Positions 35,880 through 45,752 of a stretch of DNA of 64,000 bases are shown here, piece after piece. Origin of the DNA: UBA1309 sp047605645 (lineage in GTDB: Bacteria > Bacteroidota > Bacteroidia > Bacteroidales > Dysgonomonadaceae); contig JASGFJ010000010.1 in the NCBI GenBank assembly GCA_047605645.1, positions 1 to 64,000 on the forward strand. Direction: 5' to 3'. The position numbers and the translations under genes are program-made. Position 1 is the first letter of the stretch. The number at the start of each line of letters is the position of its first letter. Below the pieces are notes generated by a model. The model ran no database searches. It worked only from the letters and a program-made list of their open reading frames with translations, and was not told the DNA's origin.

Positions 35880-38297
35880 TTATTTTACTTCGAATTCATA
35901 AATACCTATCGACTCTTTTGCCGGTAATTGTACCGCAAGACGTACAAATTTAGCAGTGACAGCTTCAAATTCTAGTTGATTCTTCACATCCTTTTCGCTT
36001 TTGTTGCTGTTTGTTGTCTTCACATCCTGCCATTGACCGGCGGCATCCTGATACTGAACTTTCCATGACAGAGGAATACGGCAACCTCCCCACGGAGCAT
36101 CATCATACCAATAAACCGCTGCCGACGAAAATGTTTGCGGTTGATTAAATTCGTATGTTACAAATTCTTCAGAACCGCTTTTGGGCCATAAAGAATAAAA
36201 TGGAACATGGCGGTCATTTGAGTTTTCAGGCCAGTATCCGTCGTTTACGCTGCTTAGCGATTTATTGGGAGAGGAGGATGTGACTTTTGCGTTTGTACAA
36301 ATGGTTGGAGGAGGGAGAGGACGTGTGCGTTCTTTGGTTCGGGGTATCCATACAGCCATTTCACCTGACCCTCTGTTTGCCCATGCATAGTAAGGAATAG
36401 CTGTGAGGTGTTTGTTTTCGATGATAACTTCGTTGTTTTCGTTCCTTCGTGCACTTTTCGCATCTGCTTCGAGGCGTACGATCCCATTCAATTCGGTTGG
36501 CAGGAATGAAGCACGTACAGGAATATCGTCTTCAAGTACCGCATTCAGAACCTTGTCTTGATTATCAGGCCATTCAAGACAGTACACGATAGGCCCTCGT
36601 TCCAAAGAAACTTTTCCCCTGTTGTCCTCTACGTTCTCATTCGCTAAAGTCCGATGAACATCCATCGGAAAGTTCACTTCGATACGATCCCCTTTTTCCC
36701 ATTTTCGGGAAATAGTTATATAGCCGTTTGGAGATACCGTATTGTTTGTTTCCGTCCCATTTACGTTGATTGTTACGGTCGGTTTGCTCGGATTCAGGTA
36801 GCTGTATAAATCGCCGGGTACTGCCTGATTACGTGCCCATCCGGGTACACGGACAAGAACTTCGAATGTTTCCTGCTTTTTCGGATCTATACTTATCGAT
36901 ACCTTTCCATCCCAGGGATAACCGGTTTTCTGAGCTACTTTTATGTTATTCTTATCGAGCTGTATATTCGATTCACTTTCGATAAAGAGGTTTACATAGA
37001 TTTTATTGTTTTTTCGGGCATATACATATCCGGGAATAGATGGCATAAAACGGCATACATTACTGGGACAGCAAGCGCAACCGAACCATTCACTGCGCCC
37101 GTGCTGACCAACTGATTCCAGAGGATTGGGATAGAAGAACCGGTTTCCTGAAAGATTAATTCCCGAAATCAGTCCATTGTATAACGTGCGTTCCAGTACG
37201 TCGTAATATTTGGAATCCCCATGAAGAAGGAACAACCGGTAATTCCAGTATACATTCGCGATGGCGGCACATGTTTCGCAATAAGCCGACATATTAGGTA
37301 GTTCGTAGTTCTTGCCGAAGGCTTCGCCATGCCCTGTTGCTCCGATGCCACCGGTAATGTAGTATTTCTTGGTCACGACGTTATTCCATATATTATCTAT
37401 GGCATGCAGATAAGCGCTGTTTCCCGTTAATGCGGCAACGTCTGCCATTCCCGAATACATATAGGCTGCCCGCACGGCATGTCCTACTGCTTCATCCTGT
37501 TCGATGACAGGTTTGTGAGTCTGGCTGTATTCTCCGCTTTGTCCATGTCCTCTCAGGTCGAGGAAATATTGTGCTAAATCCAGGTATTCTTTCTTTCCCG
37601 TTACACGGTACATTTTCACGAGCCCCATCTCTACAATCTGATGTCCGGGTTCATAAGCTAGTTTTCCGGGGCCGAAATCTTTTACCAGCAAATCGGCATT
37701 TTTAATGGCCACATCGAGAAGAGTCCTTTTGCCTGTTGCCTGATAATGAGCGACAGCTGCTTCATACAAATGTCCGCAGTTGTAAAGCTCGTGACTTAGA
37801 TCCGGATCCTTTTCCCAGCGTTTTGCTCCAACCCATTCGTGAAGTTTTCCCGGTTCGCCGGCAGTCCTTGCCGTAAACAAATATCCGTCAGGTTCCTGTG
37901 CTTTTTGTATATAATAGATCAGGGTATCCATCTGTGCTTCCAGACTTTTATTCGGATACATTTGAACCGAGTACGACATGCCTTCGAGTATTTTGTAAAT
38001 ATCGGTGTCGTCAAATGTGAACTGAGTGTTGAAATATCCAGGCATGAGTCCTCCTGCTTTCTTGAAATTATCCACGCGCCCGGTTATGTAACATTGCTTC
38101 AGTGCAATAGGTATAGTTGTCTCCTGATTCGTTTTGATACGTGGAGCCCAGAACTTATCCGATAATTTCACAGAAACAAAAGATACCGGCTGTATCGGAT
38201 AATCTGTCGCAGTCGTTTGTTGCCGGTGATGATTTTGGGCTATGGCCGGAATAATAGGCAGTAATGCTGTCAGGATAAGCCATCGAAATTTTTTCAT
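35880..38297 (-). CDS. GH127 beta-L-arabinofuranosidase with C-terminal discoidin-like domain
   Basis: An 805-residue secreted enzyme of glycoside hydrolase family 127. Signal peptide to about residue 20 (ILTALLPIIPAIAQ). The family metal site is present: CETC near residues 338-341 and CACCP near 406-410, matching the Glu/three-Cys zinc site and cysteine nucleophile of characterised GH127 beta-L-arabinofuranosidases. The (alpha/alpha)6 barrel spans about 35-440, beta domains follow, and residues about 690-805 (TICTNAKVTSSSPNKSLS...LEFEAVTAKFVRLAVQLP) look like a discoidin or F5/8-type sugar-binding fold. Last gene of the PUL, 12 bp after the GH43 gene. Its paralogue, a lipoprotein, is at 41251-43716. 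GH127 enzymes remove terminal beta-L-arabinofuranose, including from hydroxyproline-linked chains. Confidence 0.93.
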   Translation of the reverse strand: MKKFRWLILTALLPIIPAIAQNHHRQQTTATDYPIQPVSFVSVKLSDKFWAPRIKTNQETTIPIALKQCYITGRVDNFKKAGGLMPGYFNTQFTFDDTDIYKILEGMSYSVQMYPNKSLEAQMDTLIYYIQKAQEPDGYLFTARTAGEPGKLHEWVGAKRWEKDPDLSHELYNCGHLYEAAVAHYQATGKRTLLDVAIKNADLLVKDFGPGKLAYEPGHQIVEMGLVKMYRVTGKKEYLDLAQYFLDLRGHGQSGEYSQTHKPVIEQDEAVGHAVRAAYMYSGMADVAALTGNSAYLHAIDNIWNNVVTKKYYITGGIGATGHGEAFGKNYELPNMSAYCETCAAIANVYWNYRLFLLHGDSKYYDVLERTLYNGLISGINLSGNRFFYPNPLESVGQHGRSEWFGCACCPSNVCRFMPSIPGYVYARKNNKIYVNLFIESESNIQLDKNNIKVAQKTGYPWDGKVSISIDPKKQETFEVLVRVPGWARNQAVPGDLYSYLNPSKPTVTINVNGTETNNTVSPNGYITISRKWEKGDRIEVNFPMDVHRTLANENVEDNRGKVSLERGPIVYCLEWPDNQDKVLNAVLEDDIPVRASFLPTELNGIVRLEADAKSARRNENNEVIIENKHLTAIPYYAWANRGSGEMAVWIPRTKERTRPLPPPTICTNAKVTSSSPNKSLSSVNDGYWPENSNDRHVPFYSLWPKSGSEEFVTYEFNQPQTFSSAAVYWYDDAPWGGCRIPLSWKVQYQDAAGQWQDVKTTNSNKSEKDVKNQLEFEAVTAKFVRLAVQLPAKESIGIYEFEVK

Positions 38298-38309
38298 ACG
38301 TATTATAGT

Positions 38310-40415
38310 TTATTGATTATTATTGATCTGTTGATACAAGTTCAGTATCTGGTTTTCACTGAGAGGTATATCGTACATCGATAACGAATGCAGTACTCCC
38401 CGAAAAGGATGTTCACCATTCGATTTCATGCCTAATGTGAGTTTTTCGGACCTCCCTACACGAAGGTAAATATCTTTGCTCTTAATCAAATGGCCGTTTA
38501 AGTATATTTTCTCCAAATATCCGTCAAAAGTCACAACAACATGGTTCCATGTTTTTTCAGGCGGAAGCGACGGCAGTCCCATGTCTTCGTACCACCCGTG
38601 ATGCATGGTTATGCCGCTACGGGGATGGGTGCCGTATCCCAGAATTATCTTTGATAGTTCGGCATAAGACTCGTTCACATCTACAATACATTCGTTTTCG
38701 TGAGGTGTCGATTGAGTCAATACCCAGGCCGAAAAAGAATACGGAGCATTGCCTTGTATGGAAGAAGGCAATCCGAAATCGGATTCAAACCGTTGTGTCC
38801 CATCGAAGACAAAAGCCTTTCGCCCTTCAATATTCTTTATCTGAAGAGCTGTGCCAACAGCGTTGAAGCCTCGCGAAGGTATTTTCAGATCGGTGATCCG
38901 TCCTGTTACCGATCCGCTTTGGTAATTATCGGCATTTATTTCGAACAGAAGTCCTGAAGGCGCAATGGCAGCAACCGAAGCTTGTTTGTTGAAGAGCTGT
39001 GTATTCGGCGGAAAGGGATCAGTTCCTTCGGAGAATACCTTGATATTCCAGATGGCAGGAAACAGGCCGTTTCGTTCGTTCCCGGTAACAGTCAGGCGAA
39101 TGTATCTGGCTTGAGCATCGCCGTGGTCAATCATGGGGCTGCCGGCAAAAGTGTTGTGTCGCTTATCCGAAAATAGTATCCACTCTCTGCCATCGGATGA
39201 AACTTCAATCAGGTACTGATAGAAAAATGCCGGATGTTCGAACTGTGTCCATACACGTCTGATGGGAAGACGCTTCCCTAAGTCGATTTGTATCCACTCT
39301 TTTCCTCTGCAGTTAGCCGCCCGCCAAAGGGTTGCGTTGTTATTGTCATTGGCATATTCAGGTTTGAAATGTTCGTTGTAGAAAGAAGAAGCACTAACCT
39401 TTTTTCCGAATGCAATGTCTTTGTACGGATTACTGTTTTTTTGCAAATATCCGATTCCTTTATGTGTCGGGATAATTTTTTCGATTCGGCCATCTTTGTC
39501 GAACGTCAGTTTATCGATAGCTATTTGTCGGAAAAATCCCCGTGTCGATTGAGGTATATTGTGTCTGTGGTAAACTATATAATAATCATCCCCTTCCTTG
39601 AGTATGCTGTGGTGACCGGGGCCATGTACGGTGCTATCCGGAGAGGTCTCAAGAATCGGATTGTTGTCTCCGAATTCGAAAGGCCCCATCGGGCTAACTT
39701 TGCTTGTGGCATATTGTACACGGTAAGTATGGTCGTGGCACGAGCCCGATGAATAGGTGAAATAGTAGATCCCGTTTCGTTTAAAAACGTAGGGGGCTTC
39801 GAAAAAATCTTTTGCTTGCGTATTCGGGATCAATGTGGTGTCGGCAAACGTTTTCATATCAGCATTAAGTTTTCCTACTCCACAGCCGTGATTTTTGTAA
39901 ATACCCCACGTTCCCCAGTAGAGGTAAGTCGACCCATCGTCATCAATGAAACTTTGTGCATCCAGTGTTATTGCCATTTTTACATAACGGTCGGGAATCA
40001 GTACAGCTTCGTCTGCACCCAGTATATTGACCCAGGGGCCGGTCGGATGGTCGGAAACGGCGCAATATATTTTACAAGCCTGGCTGTAATAGAAATAATA
40101 CCGTCCGTCTGTTCCCTGCATAACGTCGGGAGCCCAAACCTGATCGGCTGTCGGCCAGTTCATCGGAGAGATAGTCCAGTTGACAAAATCTTTAGATTTC
40201 CAGACTTGTGAAGGCCCTGAACCTAATCCTGTTCCATCGGTTGTGGCATATATGTAATAAGTATCTGCGAACTTCCGGACTGTCGGGTCGGCAAAATATC
40301 CGGGAAGAATCGGGTTGCCTGCACCGGGTGTATTGTATTTTACGTCCTGTCCTTGCAGGGTATGGAAAAACAGGACAAATAATAGTAGATAGATGGCCTT
40401 TTTCATATTCATCAC
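38310..40415 (-). CDS. GH43 glycosidase with discoidin and LamG domains
   Basis: A 701-residue secreted three-domain protein. Signal peptide to residue 23 (LLFVLFFHTLQGQ). The GH43 five-bladed propeller covers about 30-330, with catalytic Asp in GYFADPTV, the pKa-modulating Asp in ITLDAQSFIDDDGSTYLYWG and acid Glu in FFEAPYVFKRNGIYYFTYSSG. An F5/8-type discoidin domain (about 345-465; SSDGREWILFSDKRHN ... RYIRLTV) and a LamG-like jelly roll (about 485-695; WVLTQSTPHENE, HVVVTFDGYLEKIYLNG) follow. GH43 enzymes are chiefly alpha-L-arabinofuranosidases and beta-xylosidases, and arabinose fits its GH127 neighbours. Its start overlaps the stop of the metallopeptidase gene by 4 bp. Confidence 0.93.
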   Translation of the reverse strand: MMNMKKAIYLLLFVLFFHTLQGQDVKYNTPGAGNPILPGYFADPTVRKFADTYYIYATTDGTGLGSGPSQVWKSKDFVNWTISPMNWPTADQVWAPDVMQGTDGRYYFYYSQACKIYCAVSDHPTGPWVNILGADEAVLIPDRYVKMAITLDAQSFIDDDGSTYLYWGTWGIYKNHGCGVGKLNADMKTFADTTLIPNTQAKDFFEAPYVFKRNGIYYFTYSSGSCHDHTYRVQYATSKVSPMGPFEFGDNNPILETSPDSTVHGPGHHSILKEGDDYYIVYHRHNIPQSTRGFFRQIAIDKLTFDKDGRIEKIIPTHKGIGYLQKNSNPYKDIAFGKKVSASSFYNEHFKPEYANDNNNATLWRAANCRGKEWIQIDLGKRLPIRRVWTQFEHPAFFYQYLIEVSSDGREWILFSDKRHNTFAGSPMIDHGDAQARYIRLTVTGNERNGLFPAIWNIKVFSEGTDPFPPNTQLFNKQASVAAIAPSGLLFEINADNYQSGSVTGRITDLKIPSRGFNAVGTALQIKNIEGRKAFVFDGTQRFESDFGLPSSIQGNAPYSFSAWVLTQSTPHENECIVDVNESYAELSKIILGYGTHPRSGITMHHGWYEDMGLPSLPPEKTWNHVVVTFDGYLEKIYLNGHLIKSKDIYLRVGRSEKLTLGMKSNGEHPFRGVLHSLSMYDIPLSENQILNLYQQINNNQ

Positions 40416-41239
40416 GGATTAGTCTTGTTGTCGCTGCATAAATCCAGTTCTGTTTCAGGGAAATATTGTAACAACAGGTTATACATGTCAGGATCGTATT
40501 CTTTCAGCTTCACTCTTGTATGGATAGAATTGTGTACTCCGTTAGGTTCGGCCGAATATTTATTGCAGTCGAAAAACGATTGTACTGTTTCAGCAAAATA
40601 CTCTTCTTTGTTGCTGATAGCATACGTATTTTTCCACAACCCTTTTTCTATCGCTTTCAGTCGCACTGTTTCCAGTTCGTTATCGAAATCCGGATTAATT
40701 CCCAGAATACCGATCATGTGGATAATATGTGCAAATTCATGTACAAGTATACTTTCACCCTTATACCTGTCGCCCGGCAGGCAAATCACATTTTCCTCGC
40801 CACAACTGGCGCTGAAATCATGTTCGGGAGCACCTCCGAAACCGCGGGCTCGTTTGTTCCAGTAGGCAATATTTTCGGGTGTATCGCATATTCTCTTGTA
40901 TTCGGGAATGTCGCATACTTCTTCCTTTTCGCCTATAATCATTACTTTGCAGCCTTTGGCTATCATTTCTTTTTTTACATCTTTCCTTTTTGATAATACC
41001 TGTGAAATCACTTTGCTTGCTCTGATGAGTGCTGAGTCGTTCACATTCGCCGATGATACTACGGGAATCCCGTCTGCATCTACATATTTTTTATAGAAAG
41101 GGTCAAAACCTAAGGTATCGGGTACAGCGGTTACCGTCACTTCATGCAGAGTAAGCTGCCCCTTTTTACCGGAGCAGCTATACATTGATGTTATGAGCAG
41201 TATAGAAAAGAATGAATATCGTAATCTAATTCTCATCAT
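40412..41239 (-). CDS. Lipoprotein with HExxH zinc-metallopeptidase motif
   Basis: A 275-residue lipoprotein (LLITSMYSCSG, lipid Cys22). HEFAH at 167-171 gives two zinc-ligand histidines and a catalytic Glu; NKEEYFAETVQSFFD about 40 residues later supplies a likely third Glu ligand. The HExxH...EEYFAE arrangement is like the anthrax-lethal-factor/Pro-Pro endopeptidase type, but that is a pattern comparison only. It is translationally coupled to the GH43 gene (4-bp overlap), so it belongs to the PUL. An annotation as hypothetical protein would be the usual database outcome. Peptidase activity is inferred. Confidence 0.65.
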   Translation of the reverse strand: MMRIRLRYSFFSILLITSMYSCSGKKGQLTLHEVTVTAVPDTLGFDPFYKKYVDADGIPVVSSANVNDSALIRASKVISQVLSKRKDVKKEMIAKGCKVMIIGEKEEVCDIPEYKRICDTPENIAYWNKRARGFGGAPEHDFSASCGEENVICLPGDRYKGESILVHEFAHIIHMIGILGINPDFDNELETVRLKAIEKGLWKNTYAISNKEEYFAETVQSFFDCNKYSAEPNGVHNSIHTRVKLKEYDPDMYNLLLQYFPETELDLCSDNKTNP

Positions 41240-41250
41240 TGCTTATTTTT

Positions 41251-43716
41251 TTATGGGTTAACTTTCCATTCTATTACACCGCCCGAATATCCTTTGCGTC
41301 CCACATCTACCACCTGAGGTCCGTTTTCATCAGAGGCTTTCTCTGTTTTAGGACGCTGAAGCTGTACCACCATTTTCAATTCGGTTGTTGTTATAGGCTC
41401 AAACGTAACTTTATTGTACTTATCCAGTTCCGTTCCATAAGGAGAGGTATTTCTCACTTCTTTCCATGTGTCTCCGGCTTTATACAACAGTTTCCATGAT
41501 TCGGGAGCTTTATAAATTACGTCGTAATGTTCAAATGCGAGCCAATACACTTCAGCGCTTGAAATTCGCTCCGGTTTTTTGAATGTATAGCCGATAGATT
41601 CTTCAGTTCCCGCTTTTAGCCACCAATAATGATACGGCGTGTTTATGTCATCCGACGATGCCGGTTCAAACTGGTCGTTGAATCCCCATCCGTCGACAGG
41701 TGTTGCTTCAGATGCTATTGTTGGTGCCGGTTTTATTCTTGCATATTCTTTGGTTGAGGGAGTCCATACAGCCATTTGCCCTATTCCCCGGTTGTTCCAG
41801 GTAGAGTAGGGGATTGCCTTGAATGTAAGAGGCTTCTCCACTATTTGTCCGCTGGAAGAATCCTTTTCTACGACAAAGGCATTTCCTTCGAGAACGACCA
41901 CTCCGTTTAACAGATTTTTATCGAAGTGTGACTCTATTTTCGAATCGCGGGGAATAACGATATCAAAAATGTAATCGCGTTTCTGGTCGATGCTTTCCAA
42001 AGCATAAAGTATAGGTCCCCGTTCCATTGCTAGGAAGCCTTTGTCGTATCTGACCTGCGTATTTGCTTCCACTCTGCGGACAGGCATGTCCATCCTTAAG
42101 TTCACTTTATCTCCTTTTTTCCATTCACGTTCCACAACCCAGTAACCTGCACGCATCTGTTTTTTTGCTTCCCGTCCGTTTACAAGTACTTTTACCTGTG
42201 GATTGGATTTGTCTGTATATGCGTACAAGTCGGAAGGTACAGGCTTATTCCCAGCCCATCCCGGGATACGTATGAAAAGGGCAAATCTATCCTTTTTGTT
42301 AGGCGTTACTTCTATTTCTACATCTCCATTCCAAGGGTATTGAGTTTTTTGTACCAGCTCGACTTCGGAGTCTCCCACCTTCAATTTGGAATTACCACCG
42401 ACAAACAAGTTTACGTATACATTCTTTTTGTCGACGGCATATACATATCCCGGTACTGAAGCTATAAAACGGGTGATGTTGCCCGGACAACATGCACATC
42501 CGAACCATTGCTGGCGGGCATGTCCTCCCGATGTGGCCATGGGATTGTCATAAAAAAACTTATCTCCACTAAGTGATACTCCGGCTATCAATCCATTGTA
42601 GAGGGTGCGTTCCAGTATATCGATGTATTTTGAATCTCCGGTTGCCAAAAACATGCGTTGATTCCAGTATACATTCGCAATAGAGGCACAAGTCTCGCAA
42701 TAATTATTGAAGTTATTCAATTCATAATCGGGGCCGAAACCTTCTCCCTGAGGTCGGGAGCCAATGCCTCCATTCAGGTATAATTTTTTGCTTGCCATGT
42801 TTTCCCATATACGATTGACTGCATTGAACAGCTTTTTGTCATGTTGCAAAGAGGCTACATCAGTTACACCAGAGAAGAGGTATCCTGCCCGAACGGCATG
42901 TCCTACAATCTCATCCTGCTCCATAATGGGTTTGTGATCCTGGCTATACGGACTTCGTTTGTGTCCGTCTGTCCCTCGTCCGGTTTCGTCAACAAAATAA
43001 CGTGCCATCTTCAGGTATTTCTCATCATTGGTCACGTTATATAATTTCGCTAATGCCATTTCAATAATCGGATGTCCTGAAGGAACGTGTTTCTGCCCTT
43101 GATTAGGTCCGAAAACCCGGCATACCAGGTCTGCATTTTTGATGGCTACATCGAGTAATGTCCTTTTTTTGGTAGCCTGAAAATGAGCAACAGCTGCTTC
43201 GTAGAGGTGCCCGCTGTTGTATAGCTCATGGCTGTTTATCTTTTCCCAGCGGGAACTTCCCCACCAGCCCGACAGGCGTGTGCATTTATTCGTGACGCAG
43301 GTTGTCAGATAGCCGTCGGGTTCCTGAGCAGCAGCAATTAAGGTGATAACGCTGTCGAGGTAGGCATCCAGCTTTGGGTCGTACTTCACTGCCAGGGAGT
43401 AAGATGCTCCTTCAATGATTTTGTAAGGGTCGGTATCATCGAAGGAGAAATCCCCTTTGTGTTCACCCTTTATAAGTCCTCCGGCCAGTGCAAAGTTATC
43501 GAACCGTCCGTTGATTTCGCATTGATGGAATGCAGAAGGAATTGAAACAGTGCGGTTGATTTCCATACGCGGCAGCCAGAATTCGTCAGTGAAATGAACG
43601 TCTGTAAAGGGAACCTCTTTGATTTCGCCCAGCTTTACAGCTGAAGGTTCCTCTGTAGCTCCACACGAGAACATTAGCCCTGCAGTAACAAGAATGAATG
43701 CTAGTTTTTCTTTCAT
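41251..43716 (-). CDS. GH127 beta-L-arabinofuranosidase, lipoprotein form
   Basis: An 821-residue GH127 enzyme with a lipoprotein signal (VTAGLMFSCG, lipid Cys18), so probably anchored to a membrane or the cell surface. The metal/nucleophile set is intact: CETC near 341 and CACCP near 408. It shares the full layout of the 805-residue GH127 at the end of the operon but is clearly divergent in sequence, suggesting a different linkage or compartment. Residues about 680-810 (PTIASEATPVDGWGFND) hold the C-terminal beta domain. Precedes the HExxH lipoprotein by 12 bp. Confidence 0.93.
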   Translation of the reverse strand: MKEKLAFILVTAGLMFSCGATEEPSAVKLGEIKEVPFTDVHFTDEFWLPRMEINRTVSIPSAFHQCEINGRFDNFALAGGLIKGEHKGDFSFDDTDPYKIIEGASYSLAVKYDPKLDAYLDSVITLIAAAQEPDGYLTTCVTNKCTRLSGWWGSSRWEKINSHELYNSGHLYEAAVAHFQATKKRTLLDVAIKNADLVCRVFGPNQGQKHVPSGHPIIEMALAKLYNVTNDEKYLKMARYFVDETGRGTDGHKRSPYSQDHKPIMEQDEIVGHAVRAGYLFSGVTDVASLQHDKKLFNAVNRIWENMASKKLYLNGGIGSRPQGEGFGPDYELNNFNNYCETCASIANVYWNQRMFLATGDSKYIDILERTLYNGLIAGVSLSGDKFFYDNPMATSGGHARQQWFGCACCPGNITRFIASVPGYVYAVDKKNVYVNLFVGGNSKLKVGDSEVELVQKTQYPWNGDVEIEVTPNKKDRFALFIRIPGWAGNKPVPSDLYAYTDKSNPQVKVLVNGREAKKQMRAGYWVVEREWKKGDKVNLRMDMPVRRVEANTQVRYDKGFLAMERGPILYALESIDQKRDYIFDIVIPRDSKIESHFDKNLLNGVVVLEGNAFVVEKDSSSGQIVEKPLTFKAIPYSTWNNRGIGQMAVWTPSTKEYARIKPAPTIASEATPVDGWGFNDQFEPASSDDINTPYHYWWLKAGTEESIGYTFKKPERISSAEVYWLAFEHYDVIYKAPESWKLLYKAGDTWKEVRNTSPYGTELDKYNKVTFEPITTTELKMVVQLQRPKTEKASDENGPQVVDVGRKGYSGGVIEWKVNP

Positions 43717-43729
43717 GTATCTTTAGTTT

Positions 43730-45748
43730 TTATTGAATAGTAACATGGAATGTAAATGTTGCCTGTATCGTTTTTCCGGGCTCATATTCGTATACCAATG
43801 CCTGCCGGATGCTATACTTATCTCCTGATGAAGACCGCCCCGGATATTGCCCTATTATAAATGTGAAGGTGGATTCGGAATATTCCGAGAATACTTTGCT
43901 TACATCTCCCCAGTTGCATACATCACCTGCGGCATCGAACCAGTGTCCGTAACCATTGGCCGTAGTCGTGGCATTCAGGCTTCCGTTACTCTCCACGGCA
44001 TAGAATTTGATGCTTTTACCTAAGGCGGATGTTATTTCGCCCGGTTGAAGCACGAATGCCCTTGCCAGTTTGACCAGCTCGTTATAATCCAGGCTGACAG
44101 TTCCTCCGGTATATTCTGTTGCACTTGCCGGAAAACGTACATCGAATGCAAGCTCAGTATTTTCATGCTTTTCATTTCCTGTGAAATTAATATTTCCCAG
44201 AACATCCGTATTGGCAAAACTTATTTTGTATGGCCATTGCTCATCATTGCTTTCGTCTTCGTCCCAAGAATGCGATTTGTATGATCCCGGTGCACCTACT
44301 ACGACGAACCATAGTTTTTTGCAGTTTGCAGGGATTGTGAATTCCACATCGGCTTTCGCTTTCCGGTTCATTTCGCCATATACACGCTGTCCGTTGCTTC
44401 GCAGTGCCACATATCCGTAACGCCATCCTGCTCTCGTTAGACTACCGCTATTGTATTTGGTCACAGTGCTGGTTTTCTCGCCGATGGTACATATTCCCGG
44501 ATCGCCGGAGGCCAGTGAAGAACCCGGTTGCAACCCTTCGAAGGAAGTCGTGACAACTGTTCCTGCGGCCGGTACGTTTAAGGGAATAACGTTGTATCCT
44601 GTTGTACCCGGGCAATGGCTGTATGCCACCTGGTAACTTTTATCAGGAAGAGGATAGAGTTTATAGCTGTGCTTGCCTATATAGTTGCTCCCATTGGCGC
44701 GGATGGCATCTATATCCCACGTAACAAAGCGGGTGGCAGCATCATACATTTCTGCATTGAAATTGTCCATGCTCAGGTTGTTGAGGCGGATATGTGCCTC
44801 TATCGGGTCTTCAGGGCTAACGGCTTCACGCCATAGTTTGCCTATGTAATCTATGCCGTGCTTATCCGCCCAGTAGTAGTGTATAAAATAGCTGGCATAA
44901 CGTTGCCATTCGTGTCCTATATGGCGGAAATAGTTATCCATATATACACCCAAATTGTAAGACTCGAACGCTTCTCTCGGATATGATTGGAAAGATTGCC
45001 ATTGTGCGGTCTGTTCCCAAAATCCATTACCTCCGTTGCCTCCGTATCCATAGCGGAATCCACGGGTGAAGTCGTTCGCACTTCCATTAGCTATCAGGTC
45101 GGCATAGACCTGATACTGGAAACTGTGACCGATTTCGTGGGCAATAGTTGAGCCTGCCGGTTTACAGGTGCTTGGATTTACCCACAGTCCGCCGATGATG
45201 TCGTCGTATCCTCCGCCTGTCGCCAACCATTCGGTCTGGTAAAACATGTAAATCTGCATTTTGTATTTGTCGAGATTGGATTTGCCTTTGCCTGTTTCTG
45301 CAAATTTAAGTATGTTTGTATTTGTATTATAATAAGTTTCTGCCTTTTTTAGCAGGTCGTCTATATCTACGCGCAATGCTTCGGAAATCGATGGTGCATT
45401 GGGATTATCTCCGAATCCTTTTTCCCAGAAGACTATAAAGTGCTCTGACTGCTTGCTGCGAACGAACGACCATTGGCTGTCTGCCCGAAGCATATTCATG
45501 CTGCTGAATTCCTTCGGTTTATAAATTTTATCATAGTCTTCTATATCTTCAGGTTTCAGAACAGTGACTGTATCTATTTTTGTTGTGTCTCCAGGTTCGG
45601 GATCGGGGATTGCTATATCTTCCTTACTGTCGCTGCAACCGGATAAGGCCGTACTTGCAATTCCGGCGATAAGGAAGAAAAAAAGTGCGTAGAAGCATAA
45701 GCCTGCCATGGCAGGCTTATGCAATTTTATATTGAATCTAAACGACAT
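43730..45748 (-). CDS. Lipoprotein with zinc-peptidase-like domain and C-terminal DUF4859 module
   Basis: From the ATG at 45748 (MSFRFNIKLHKP) the product is 672 residues; a longer reading from 45802 would overlap the upstream gene. A still shorter start at 45709 is possible. Lipobox LSGC. The region QSEHFIVFWEKGFGDNPN resembles the DUF6055-type family. HEIGH (about 204-208) and FWEQTAQWQSF 37 residues later look like the HExxH...E site of gluzincin peptidases. The C-terminus (about 590-670) is a DUF4859-like module (GYGHWFDAAGDVCNWGD ... IIGQYPGR). It lies next to a lipoprotein with three such modules. It may cleave or bind a glycoprotein backbone. Function is inferred. Confidence 0.75.
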   Translation of the reverse strand: MSFRFNIKLHKPAMAGLCFYALFFFLIAGIASTALSGCSDSKEDIAIPDPEPGDTTKIDTVTVLKPEDIEDYDKIYKPKEFSSMNMLRADSQWSFVRSKQSEHFIVFWEKGFGDNPNAPSISEALRVDIDDLLKKAETYYNTNTNILKFAETGKGKSNLDKYKMQIYMFYQTEWLATGGGYDDIIGGLWVNPSTCKPAGSTIAHEIGHSFQYQVYADLIANGSANDFTRGFRYGYGGNGGNGFWEQTAQWQSFQSYPREAFESYNLGVYMDNYFRHIGHEWQRYASYFIHYYWADKHGIDYIGKLWREAVSPEDPIEAHIRLNNLSMDNFNAEMYDAATRFVTWDIDAIRANGSNYIGKHSYKLYPLPDKSYQVAYSHCPGTTGYNVIPLNVPAAGTVVTTSFEGLQPGSSLASGDPGICTIGEKTSTVTKYNSGSLTRAGWRYGYVALRSNGQRVYGEMNRKAKADVEFTIPANCKKLWFVVVGAPGSYKSHSWDEDESNDEQWPYKISFANTDVLGNINFTGNEKHENTELAFDVRFPASATEYTGGTVSLDYNELVKLARAFVLQPGEITSALGKSIKFYAVESNGSLNATTTANGYGHWFDAAGDVCNWGDVSKVFSEYSESTFTFIIGQYPGRSSSGDKYSIRQALVYEYEPGKTIQATFTFHVTIQ
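45695..45722. repeat. 28-bp perfect palindrome within the start of the peptidase-like gene
   Basis: GCATAAGCCTGCCA (45695-45708) is followed directly by its exact complement (45709-45722). It lies 26 bp inside the coding region from the 45748 start and is centred on the alternative ATG at 45709. On the leftward mRNA it forms a 12-bp stem with a 4-base loop. It also encodes residues KPAMAGLC. Confidence 0.85.
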
Positions 45749-45752
45749 GATA

